64,000 bases of DNA from an uncultured Alphaproteobacteria bacterium (GTDB lineage Bacteria; Pseudomonadota; Alphaproteobacteria; Puniceispirillales; UBA1172): positions 2,135,501-2,199,500 of the forward strand of contig OY288107.1 in NCBI GenBank assembly GCA_958431225.1. The letters are read 5' to 3'. Shown in pieces: positions 49,556 through 56,763 of the stretch. Below the pieces are notes generated by a model, which ran no database searches, was not told the DNA's origin, and saw nothing but the letters and a program-made list of their open reading frames with translations. Position 1 is the stretch's first letter. Each line of letters begins with the position of its first letter. Position numbers and translations under genes: made by a program.

Positions 49556-49630
49556 TGGTGGGCGCGGCAAGGATTGAACTTGCGACCCCTACGATGTCAA
49601 CGTAGTGCTCTCCCGCTGAGCTACGCACCC
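49556..49630 (-). tRNA. tRNA-Val (anticodon GAC)
   Basis: 75 bases with encoded CCA (49558-49556). Acceptor GGGTGCG pairs with CGCGCCC (one T-G pair). The anticodon stem CTACG/CGTAG closes TTGACAT with anticodon GAC. D arm GCTCAGCGGGAGAGC and T loop GTTCAATCC are normal. Lies between mnmC and the giant gene, all on the minus strand. Confidence 0.95.
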
Positions 49631-49645
49631 GTTGGCTTTCGCTAC

Positions 49646-49675
49646 TCTATACCCCAAGACAAAATGCTTTTTCAA
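49646..49675 (-). promoter_or_regulatory. Predicted tRNA-Val promoter
   Basis: On the minus strand TTGAAA (49675-49670) and TATAGA (49651-49646) are 18 bases apart, a good sigma-70 pair, and the tRNA begins 16 bases after the -10 element. The AT-rich tandem repeat just upstream could act as an UP element. Confidence 0.6.
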
Positions 49676-49697
49676 GCCTTTTTTTGCATAATTGTGC

Positions 49698-49742
49698 TTA
49701 TTAGATGCGCAATTAGACTTTATTAGACGCATAATTAGACTT
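49698..49742. repeat. Two tandem 22-base AT-rich repeats
   Basis: TTATTAG-N6-AATTAGACTT at 49698-49720 recurs at 49720-49742 with three differences, period 22. It lies directly after the mnmC stop and upstream of the predicted tRNA-Val promoter. Confidence 0.7.
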
Positions 49743-49746
49743 TCGG

Positions 49747-51609
49747 TTAAAATCCGGCGCGGCGATTGAAGCGGAACGGGTCACTATGGCGGCGCATATA
49801 GGCATCTAATGGCGTGGGGGGCGCGGCGTCTTGGCAGATGTCGGCGGCAATCGATTCGGCTAATAACGGCGCGCTGACCATGCCGTGACCGCCTAAACCG
49901 CCTAGTGCGTAAAGATATGCGCCTACTGCGCCGGCTATGGGTTGGTGGTCGCTGGTGGCGGCGCAGATGCTTACACGGCCTTGCCAATCTTTTGGCGGGG
50001 GCGGGAGGTGCGGTTTGATGGTTTCGGGTAGGCGGGTGTAGTTTTCATGGTGCAGTTTGTCGCTGACTTGCATATCTTGGGGGGTTGGGGCGTTTTTTAG
50101 GCGGGTATGGGTCGCGCCTAGCACTAATGCGCCATCGCCCCCGCGCGCCAAAGTGCCGCCGAAACTTAATGGCATTTTTATGGGATGGTCGTGCGGGGCG
50201 GGGATTTGACTTATCTGTCCTGCGATTTGGGTTAGGGGCAACATAGGCTCTAACCGCCCGCCCCATAACTCTGCTAGCCCCGCCCCTGCCGCTAATATCA
50301 CCGCATCGGCGCGGTGCGTGTCGCCGTTTTGGTCGTGGAGTTTTATGCCTGATGTGGTCTCGGTGATTTTGGTGATGGTGATGCCGTAACGGCATGGCAC
50401 GTCCTTTAATAGTGTTTTTACCCAATGGCGCGGGTCTATGGCGCCGGCGTACGGATAGTATAGGGCTGATTGGTTGAGTTTTATCCCGGCTAAATCGCTC
50501 GCTTCCTCCGGGGTGCAGGGGGTGACTAATTCGTGGGGCAGGTCTAGGCTGGCTATGCGTTGTTGGCGTTCGGATTCCCTTGCGTCATGGGCGAGTGCCA
50601 ATACCCCCGCATCAAGCCCCGCCCCTGCCCGCAATGCCCCGCGCCTTGCATAGCCGAACGCATTTAACGATAACCAACCATCATGACTCGCATCAGCCGT
50701 TAAGCGTGGGGCTTGGATGGCGACGGGATTGCCGCTTGCCGTATTGGCGGAGATGGGGGCGGGGATGGGTGCGGATTCTAATATCTGGGCTTCAACCCCC
50801 CGCCTCTGCAATGCTTCGGCGCAGGATGCACCGGCGATGCCGCCGCCTATGATGATGACATTTGGCTTGCGGGGGGATGGCGTGGTGCCTCCCCTGAAAT
50901 GTGCGGTGATGCGGTGTTTTTTGGCACCGAACCCTGCATGGCGGAGGGTGTTGAAACCGGCTTTGGTGAGTCCGCGCCGCACCGCCCCGGCGGCTGAGAA
51001 ACTTGCCGCAATCGCGCCCTTTGCCGAACAGCGCGCGATATGTTCAAACAGCGCATCTTGCCACATATCGGGATTGCGCGCTGGTGCGAAACCATCCAAA
51101 AACCACGCATCTGCCGCAAAATCCGACACCGCTAGATTCTGCAAACTATCCCCGTAAATGAGGTCAAGCACCACCCGCCCCCCTGCCAACAACAGCCGAT
51201 GCCTAGCCGCCCAACGTGGGGGCAGATGCGCCACCAATTCCTGCCGTTCATCCGCAATCTGCGGGAAAGCCGCCAAAATTTCCGCCATCGCATCCGCATC
51301 CAAAGGCGCGTTTTCTGTGGCAAAATAATAAAGCCGCGCATCGGGCGGGGCGTATTGGCGGAATAATTTTAGCGTCATACAAAAATTGAGCCCGCTACCA
51401 AACCCCAATTCCCCCACGGCAAAGCGCGAATTATGGGCGAGGCGTTGGGGCAGTTCTGCGCCTTGTCCGAACACCGCCATGCTTTCTTGAAAGCCATCTT
51501 CTGCCGAAAAATACACATCGCCATAGCGTTTTGACCACACCCGCAACTTTCCCTCATGGTGGTGGAGGGATATTTGCGGGTCTAAAAGCGCCACATGTTG
51601 TAATGGCAT
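49747..51609 (-). CDS. mnmC: Bifunctional tRNA 5-methylaminomethyl-2-thiouridine synthesis protein MnmC
   Basis: 620 residues from the ATG at 51609, which shares a base with the stop of the upstream oxidoreductase (TAATG). The N-terminal domain (about 1-235) is a SAM-dependent methyltransferase with VGELGFGSGLNF and DAWFLDGFAPARNPDMW; the C-terminal domain (about 250-610) is an FAD-dependent oxidase with VIIGGGIAGASCAEALQRRG and GGLGGHGMVSAPLLAE. Together they convert cmnm5s2U34 to mnm5s2U34 in tRNAs. Both domains are complete and in the usual MnmD-MnmC(o) order. Together with queA, tgt and queG this is a further wobble-base modification enzyme in the window. Confidence 0.93.
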   Translation of the reverse strand: MPLQHVALLDPQISLHHHEGKLRVWSKRYGDVYFSAEDGFQESMAVFGQGAELPQRLAHNSRFAVGELGFGSGLNFCMTLKLFRQYAPPDARLYYFATENAPLDADAMAEILAAFPQIADERQELVAHLPPRWAARHRLLLAGGRVVLDLIYGDSLQNLAVSDFAADAWFLDGFAPARNPDMWQDALFEHIARCSAKGAIAASFSAAGAVRRGLTKAGFNTLRHAGFGAKKHRITAHFRGGTTPSPRKPNVIIIGGGIAGASCAEALQRRGVEAQILESAPIPAPISANTASGNPVAIQAPRLTADASHDGWLSLNAFGYARRGALRAGAGLDAGVLALAHDARESERQQRIASLDLPHELVTPCTPEEASDLAGIKLNQSALYYPYAGAIDPRHWVKTLLKDVPCRYGITITKITETTSGIKLHDQNGDTHRADAVILAAGAGLAELWGGRLEPMLPLTQIAGQISQIPAPHDHPIKMPLSFGGTLARGGDGALVLGATHTRLKNAPTPQDMQVSDKLHHENYTRLPETIKPHLPPPPKDWQGRVSICAATSDHQPIAGAVGAYLYALGGLGGHGMVSAPLLAESIAADICQDAAPPTPLDAYMRRHSDPFRFNRRAGF

Positions 51610-52940
51610 TAGTGCCGCCGCCGTTGATTGATGCGGTCTTGCAATCCATACCAGCCATAAACCAACGGCAAAAACCACGGGGTGCCATTGTAAAGCGGTA
51701 GGGCTTTGGGCGGTTGGCGGATGAGGATGCTGGGGGCGTTATCGCCTCCCAAAATATGTTCTGCCAATTTCTTGCCGCACCAACGCGCCCACACCGTCCC
51801 CGAACCCGCATAACCCGAAGCATAATGCACGCCGTCATGGGAATAAATCGCTGGGATTTTCTGGCGGTGATAGCCGACAAAGCCATTCCAACAATAATCT
51901 ATCTGTGTGTCTTGCAACGTGTCTTGTAGCTGGGGCAGAATGTCAAGCAAGCGGTGATACAGAAAACGCGCGGTTTTGTGGCTAGGGTTGGCTTCCAATG
52001 CTCTGGCACCGAACAAAATGCGCTTGCCATCAGGCGTGGGGCGGAAATAGGTGGTCAATTTGGCGGTGGTGCTATACATCCGCAATGCTGGCATCAGCTC
52101 CTTGACGCGCGCTGTGCCTAGATTTTGCGTGACGATGATGCTGCTGCGGATGGGGATGATGCGGCGGCGGAGAAAACGGCTAAACCGATGCTCCCGCCCG
52201 CCTGTGTAAGCATTTGTCGCCACAATCACCACGCCCCCACGCATTGAGCCGCGATTGGTGGTGATTAACTTGCCCCCTGCCCCATCACTTTGGATATCAT
52301 GCGCGGCGGTTTCGTCAAAAATCTGCACCCCTGCATCGCGCACGACCCGCAAGAATCCAGCGAAAAACGCCCCGGGGTTATAACCGCCAATGTCTTGTTC
52401 CACCATGCCCCCATGGAATTTGTCGCTGGCGATTTCGCTGTGTTGGTCGGCACGGCTAACCATGTGGCACGGGATGTTGAGGCGGTTTAGGTGTTCTGCC
52501 TGCCGTGCGAGTGTGTCGTAATCGCCGGGGGACATGGCACCTTTGAACCAGCCTGAGAGCCTGAATTCTGCGTCAATGCCTTCATCTTTACAGAAATCCT
52601 GTAAATCTTGGCGGGCGGTGGAGGCTTCTAAATACAAAGCATCGGCGAAATCACCGCCGAATTTGTGCGTCAATTCCGCATGCGACGGACGGATAGAGGC
52701 ACTAGTAATCCCGCCATTGCGCGTAGATGCCCCATAACCCGCCGTGGATTTTTCAATAATCACCACCGATTTGCCGGCACGTGCCAAAACCAACGCCGCC
52801 GCGAGCCCGGTAAATCCGCCGCCGATGATTACAATATCGGCTTCAGTGGGCAGGTTATCATGGTCTTGGCGCAGAGGCGGGTCATTATCCCACCAATAGG
52901 AATGCCAAGAAATGCGCGTAAAATCTAAAATCGGTGCCAT
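51609..52940 (-). CDS. FAD-dependent DAO-family oxidoreductase (PuuB/OrdL-like)
   Basis: 443 residues. Dinucleotide-binding motif IVIIGGGFTGLAAALVLARAGKSVVIIEK near residue 35, then GASTRNGGITSASIRPSH, and a C-terminal FAD contact YASGYAGSGTVWARWCGKKLAE. The N-terminus (ISWHSYWWDNDPPLRQDHDNLP) and domain layout match gamma-glutamylputrescine oxidoreductase and related amine-oxidising enzymes. Substrate is not certain. Upstream of and translationally coupled with mnmC, an unusual pairing; divergent from the acyl-CoA dehydrogenase across about 80 bases. Confidence 0.85.
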   Translation of the reverse strand: MAPILDFTRISWHSYWWDNDPPLRQDHDNLPTEADIVIIGGGFTGLAAALVLARAGKSVVIIEKSTAGYGASTRNGGITSASIRPSHAELTHKFGGDFADALYLEASTARQDLQDFCKDEGIDAEFRLSGWFKGAMSPGDYDTLARQAEHLNRLNIPCHMVSRADQHSEIASDKFHGGMVEQDIGGYNPGAFFAGFLRVVRDAGVQIFDETAAHDIQSDGAGGKLITTNRGSMRGGVVIVATNAYTGGREHRFSRFLRRRIIPIRSSIIVTQNLGTARVKELMPALRMYSTTAKLTTYFRPTPDGKRILFGARALEANPSHKTARFLYHRLLDILPQLQDTLQDTQIDYCWNGFVGYHRQKIPAIYSHDGVHYASGYAGSGTVWARWCGKKLAEHILGGDNAPSILIRQPPKALPLYNGTPWFLPLVYGWYGLQDRINQRRRH

Positions 52941-53019
52941 AGCCTATTTTGGATAAATCATCCCAACTTGTCAATCAAGCCGCGACGGTTTATGCTAGGG
53001 GCAATTAAGGAGATGATTC

Positions 53020-54711
53020 ATGCTCGAACAAAATATCCATGCTACTGCTGAGCAAAAAGACCTTTTCAGAAAAACGTTGATTAAACCAGATCGATTGAAG
53101 CAGTCGCTAAAAGATCCTGATTTGTTAGACGCCACAATTTCATCATGCATTTCGTACGTGCGCGATGTTGATGCAGTTGGAGGTGGAAGTCGTAAGGCAA
53201 CTTATGAGGCCGCCTGCCAGCATGGATTCGATTGGTTATACGACGAACCAAGCAAAAAACCAAACGGCAATCCGACCAAATCCAACCCAATGAGGCGCAA
53301 CATTTCGGCTATGCTTTATATTGCGCGCAATCCTGAAGCCTTTAGGGATTTTATACTAGACCCAAATCGCGGTGAATGTTGGAACATTGCCGAACTAGTT
53401 GTTAGCATGAAGCGCGAACAAACCGAAGAACCGAAGCCAGAAGTTATTATTAAACCAAAGCCATCAACCGAAATCTATGATGCCCCCACCACCCCCGAGA
53501 AAGCAAGGGCAAAACCGCCTGAAATGGATTGGCAAGACCCGTTCCTATTACGCACGCAACTCAGCGCGGATGAGGCGCTGATTATGCAAAGCGCGCATGA
53601 TTATTGCCAAGACAAGCTAGCCCCCCGCATCATCAACGCCAACCGCCATGAGATTTTTGACCGCGATATTATGACGGAAATGGGCGCGCTAGGGTTTTTG
53701 GGGGCGACTATCCCTGAAACTTACGGCGGGGCGGGGGCGAATTATGTCAGCTACGGGCTGATAGCGCGCGAGGTTGAACGCGTGGATAGTGGCTATCGTT
53801 CGGCAATGTCGGTGCAATCATCGCTAGTCATGCACCCGATTTTTGCCTATGGCGATGAGGCGCAACGCCAAAAATACCTACCCGCACTAGCAAGCGGCAA
53901 AATGATAGGCTGTTTCGGGCTAACCGAACCCGACCACGGCTCCGACCCCGCCGGAATGCTAACCCGCGCGAAAAAAGTTGATGGCGGGTATAAGCTGACA
54001 GGCGCGAAAAATTGGATCAGCAACGCACCCATAGCCGATATAGCAATAGTCTGGGCGAAATTGGACGCGGACACGGACACGGACAAGGACGGGGACAAAA
54101 TCCGCGGATTCATCCTAGAACGCGGCATGAAAGGGTTAGAAACCCCCAAAATTGAAGGCAAATTCTCCCTACGCGCCTCCTCCACCGGTATGCTGCAAAT
54201 GGACGAAGTATTCGTGCCAGAAACAAACATCCTCCCCCACGCAAGCGGATTAGCCGGCCCATTCGGCTGCCTAAACCGCGCCAGATTCGGCATCAGCTGG
54301 GGGGCAATGGGCGCGGCAGAATCCTGCTGGCACATAGCGCGAAATTACACCATAGAACGCAAACAATTCGGCAAACCCCTAGCCCAAAACCAACTAATCC
54401 AAAAAAAACTAGCCGATATGCAAAGCGAAATCGCCCTAGGATTGCAAGGATGTATGAGATTGGGGCGGCTATTTGACGAAAGCCAAGCCCCCGCCGAACT
54501 AATCTCACTAATGAAACGCAACAACTGCGGAAAAGCCCTAAACATAGCCCGCAACGCACGAGATATGCTTGGAGGAAACGGAGTCGCAGACGAATACCAC
54601 ATCATCCGACACATGATGAACCTAGAATCCGTGAACACATACGAAGGAACCCACGACATACACGCACTGATTCTAGGAAGAGCGCAGACGGGGTTGCAGG
54701 CTTTCTTTTGA
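53020..54711 (+). CDS. Glutaryl-CoA dehydrogenase with an unrecognised N-terminal extension
   Basis: 563 residues, against about 390-400 for the family. The ATG at 53020 has a strong TAAGGAG seven bases upstream. Residues 169-563 form an entire acyl-CoA dehydrogenase of glutaryl-CoA type: [95 protein letters not shown] and the catalytic Glu near 542 in [19 protein letters not shown] converts glutaryl-CoA to crotonyl-CoA in lysine and tryptophan breakdown. Residues 1-133 are a helical domain I do not recognise, joined by a Pro/Lys linker (134-168). Leucine codons in the core are mostly CTA, unlike neighbours such as hemH. Confidence 0.88.
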   Translation: MLEQNIHATAEQKDLFRKTLIKPDRLKQSLKDPDLLDATISSCISYVRDVDAVGGGSRKATYEAACQHGFDWLYDEPSKKPNGNPTKSNPMRRNISAMLYIARNPEAFRDFILDPNRGECWNIAELVVSMKREQTEEPKPEVIIKPKPSTEIYDAPTTPEKARAKPPEMDWQDPFLLRTQLSADEALIMQSAHDYCQDKLAPRIINANRHEIFDRDIMTEMGALGFLGATIPETYGGAGANYVSYGLIAREVERVDSGYRSAMSVQSSLVMHPIFAYGDEAQRQKYLPALASGKMIGCFGLTEPDHGSDPAGMLTRAKKVDGGYKLTGAKNWISNAPIADIAIVWAKLDADTDTDKDGDKIRGFILERGMKGLETPKIEGKFSLRASSTGMLQMDEVFVPETNILPHASGLAGPFGCLNRARFGISWGAMGAAESCWHIARNYTIERKQFGKPLAQNQLIQKKLADMQSEIALGLQGCMRLGRLFDESQAPAELISLMKRNNCGKALNIARNARDMLGGNGVADEYHIIRHMMNLESVNTYEGTHDIHALILGRAQTGLQAFF

Positions 54712-54739
54712 GGGGCAGAAGCCGACTGGCAATTTTTGA

Positions 54740-55105
54740 TTATTCATATCTTTCATGAATAGTCAGAGGCTTACCATTATAGTCGGTCATGATTCCGTTT
54801 TTGTATTGATATGGGTGAATTGTTAAGAAAGAGCCAGTTGTTTCTGTGTGTGGGTTAAGGTTTGGGAATAGAGAACCTAAAATTAACATCAGGGTTGCCA
54901 TCCATGCAAAAAAGAAAGTTAATACCCAAAAAAATATTGGTTCATTGCTGGTTATAGCAAGTGTTAGAGATGCGAGAGAAAGGATTGAAAAAAGTATAAT
55001 GCGCTTTTTGTAGGGGTGGATAGAGGTCTGGCTCGCGGATTTAGCAGTTTGCCTAGCCGTTTTACCTTTTAAGGTATTTTTCGCTTGTTTTTTCACATTT
55101 GCCAT
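54740..55105 (-). CDS. Small membrane protein, unrecognised
   Basis: 121 residues from the ATG at 55105, which has GGAG seven bases upstream; an ATG at 55117 is possible. The N-terminus is strongly basic (about 35 residues, Lys/Thr/Ala rich), followed by two hydrophobic helices (about residues 37-52 and 58-80) and a polar C-terminal tail. Both ends are predicted cytoplasmic. Convergent with the acyl-CoA dehydrogenase gene. Base composition is more AT-rich than neighbours. Confidence 0.5.
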   Translation of the reverse strand: MANVKKQAKNTLKGKTARQTAKSASQTSIHPYKKRIILFSILSLASLTLAITSNEPIFFWVLTFFFAWMATLMLILGSLFPNLNPHTETTGSFLTIHPYQYKNGIMTDYNGKPLTIHERYE

Positions 55106-55117
55106 TTTAGACTCCAT

Positions 55118-55339
55118 AGGTCGCTGGCAGAGAAGCCAATCCTCTCTTTACACCAGCGGGAAATTTCAACCGCTTCTTAACATTATTGCTTTCTCTTAAC
55201 ATAGACTATTTTAAGAATCAAGCATAGGATGTTATTGTGGGTATTCGTAAAAGGGCTGTAAATGTAGAATAGCCTGAAAAAGCCGCTTTATGCGCCTAGT
55301 GAGGTATGGTGCTTGTTCAATTATTTTAGGGAGACTGGT
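55118..55339. other. AT-rich intergenic region between divergent small genes
   Basis: About 222 bases. Promoters for both flanking small membrane-protein genes are expected here. CTTAACAT-type words recur around 55174-55202. No RNA gene or firm regulatory site was recognised. Confidence 0.4.
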
Positions 55340-55498
55340 ATGTTGTATGATGGTTTTGTATTTGCAGATTTTTTGATTGGCCTTTTTATTGTTATTGGGT
55401 TTTTTTTGTTGCTTTGGGTTGTGTTCTTAAAAGTGACAATCTGGGCGGTGCGTGGGTCATTGGGGAATGTTAAAAAAGATCATGAAGATAAAAAATAG
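55340..55498 (+). CDS. Very small single-span membrane protein
   Basis: 52 residues from the ATG at 55340, with GGGAG six bases upstream. A single hydrophobic helix (FADFLIGLFIVIGFFLLLWVVFL) is followed by a basic, then charged tail (VKKDHEDKK). No family recognised. The gene ends about 27 bases before the first 19-base direct repeat that brackets the TIR/NDT-like gene. Confidence 0.5.
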   Translation: MLYDGFVFADFLIGLFIVIGFFLLLWVVFLKVTIWAVRGSLGNVKKDHEDKK

Positions 55499-55524
55499 GG
55501 AGGTTTTTTTAGGGAACTATATCT

Positions 55525-55543
55525 AAAGCGCAACATCAAGGGC
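55525..55543. repeat. 19-base direct repeat, left copy
   Basis: AAAGCGCAACATCAAGGGC; matches 56696-56714 at 18 of 19 positions in the same orientation. A second shared block ATCACGC-R-CCAA follows about 13 bases later in both copies. The pair brackets the gene at 55600-56643. Confidence 0.8.
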
Positions 55544-55599
55544 TAGCCAATAAAAAATCACGCACCAACGAATCACCAAAATGGCGTGTTCGGTAGTTT

Positions 55600-56643
55600 T
55601 TATTGCTTGGGCTTGTATCCTACAAAGGAAGTGCCTTTGTCTTTCACATCCTCGCTCCAATCGATATTCGCACCGATAGAATCGTAAATTTCCTCATAGA
55701 AACCTTGTAAATTTTTCTCATCCCAAACAATATGCCTAAGTTGTTGCGTGTCAAAATGGATGTGTTTCATGAAATCTTTGCGGCACGTCGGAATCACCTT
55801 AAGTCCCAATCCGTAGGCAAACCCCGCCTCATAATATACCCCACCTCTTGGCTCTTTCGGTTTTTCTGCAGTAAAGTCAGCAATGATAAAGCGCGATTGC
55901 CTAATTTGAGCAATAATTTGGTCGACAATGTTTCCAATATCAGGGGCTTTATCCACACGATACGGCTTATACCCCGCATCCTCAATGGCAGGTTTAATGG
56001 CTTTTTTATAAACATCATCCATGCCTTTCTTATTTTCATCAAACCACATAGCAACGAAGCATTGGCGTTTTTGCTTGTCTTCTTTAATAATTTCCTCGGC
56101 ATATATTTTGCCTTTTACTGTCATGGTATAATGCTGTTGAGAATAGCCATCTGGCACTTTCAAATATCCATCTTTTTTGAAGTCTTCAAGAAATTCATGT
56201 GTTGTTTCTAGTGTTGTCGAACTAGAATACGCCATTAGCGTAGTTACAATATTACTAATACTTTTTGGTTCTCCTTGCGAAAATCCCATACTATCAGTAC
56301 TTTTAAAACGAAATTGCTTACCAATTTCATAGTTCGTTGCTAAATATGATATAAGGCTCTTAATGCGTTCTGACATCGCTTTGTTTTGTCTAACTTTTAC
56401 ATGCTCCAATACCCCTGAATCAATTTTTGGCACTTCCACTCCTGCTTCGCGTTGTTCAACAAGCCAATCTGTCAGTCTAACTTTTGCATCATCCGCAAGT
56501 CTTGTGGGAATAGTTGCTAAAACTGAGTTAGTTATCACATACTTTCCACCCGCCCGCGGTGAGTCAATCATTTGTGAATCGCCTCTTGGTTCAAGCAATA
56601 ATGCCTTAGTTCCCCAAATAAAACATGAGTATTCTTCATTCAT
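55600..56643 (-). CDS. Protein with C-terminal nucleoside-deoxyribosyltransferase/TIR-like domain
   Basis: 347 residues. Residues 1-190 are mostly alpha-helical and unrecognised, possibly with a winged-helix part around 130-185. Residues 194-327 form a Rossmann-like domain: QCFVAMWFDENKKGMDDVY, AGYKPYRVDKAP, RQSRFIIADFTAEKP and GGVYYEAGFAYGLGLKVIPT. The acidic E272 in YYEAGFAYGLG and the D256-F-T strand are the pattern shared by nucleoside 2-deoxyribosyltransferases and related TIR-like NAD-cleaving effectors. The combination suggests a sensor-effector protein, perhaps in phage defence; that is inference. Cysteine and Ile/Lys content and AT-richness differ from the surrounding genes, and 19-base direct repeats flank it. 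Confidence 0.65.
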   Translation of the reverse strand: MNEEYSCFIWGTKALLLEPRGDSQMIDSPRAGGKYVITNSVLATIPTRLADDAKVRLTDWLVEQREAGVEVPKIDSGVLEHVKVRQNKAMSERIKSLISYLATNYEIGKQFRFKSTDSMGFSQGEPKSISNIVTTLMAYSSSTTLETTHEFLEDFKKDGYLKVPDGYSQQHYTMTVKGKIYAEEIIKEDKQKRQCFVAMWFDENKKGMDDVYKKAIKPAIEDAGYKPYRVDKAPDIGNIVDQIIAQIRQSRFIIADFTAEKPKEPRGGVYYEAGFAYGLGLKVIPTCRKDFMKHIHFDTQQLRHIVWDEKNLQGFYEEIYDSIGANIDWSEDVKDKGTSFVGYKPKQ

Positions 56644-56695
56644 AACATTTTCCCTTTCACTTCATTTGCGTCCATCAATTACACATATAATCATC

Positions 56696-56714
56696 AAAGC
56701 ACAACATCAAGGGC
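56696..56714. repeat. 19-base direct repeat, right copy
   Basis: AAAGCACAACATCAAGGGC, 18 of 19 identical with 55525-55543. Here the repeat runs into a GGCGCG (56712-56717) and CGCGCC (56731-56736) inverted pair that the left copy lacks. It lies between the start of the TIR/NDT-like gene and the stop of the dehydrogenase gene. Confidence 0.8.
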
Positions 56715-56763
56715 GCGAATCACAACATCACGCGCCAAAAATTCGCTCCACCGCGTTCCGTGG

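Noticed and set aside
49556-49630. tRNA-Val as an integration site for a mobile island holding the giant genes
   Set aside because: No integrase and no second copy of the tRNA 3' end was seen in the window.
56712-56736. GGCGCG/CGCGCC hairpin as a terminator of the dehydrogenase gene
   Set aside because: The stem is only six pairs with a 13-base loop and no T-run follows in the direction of transcription.
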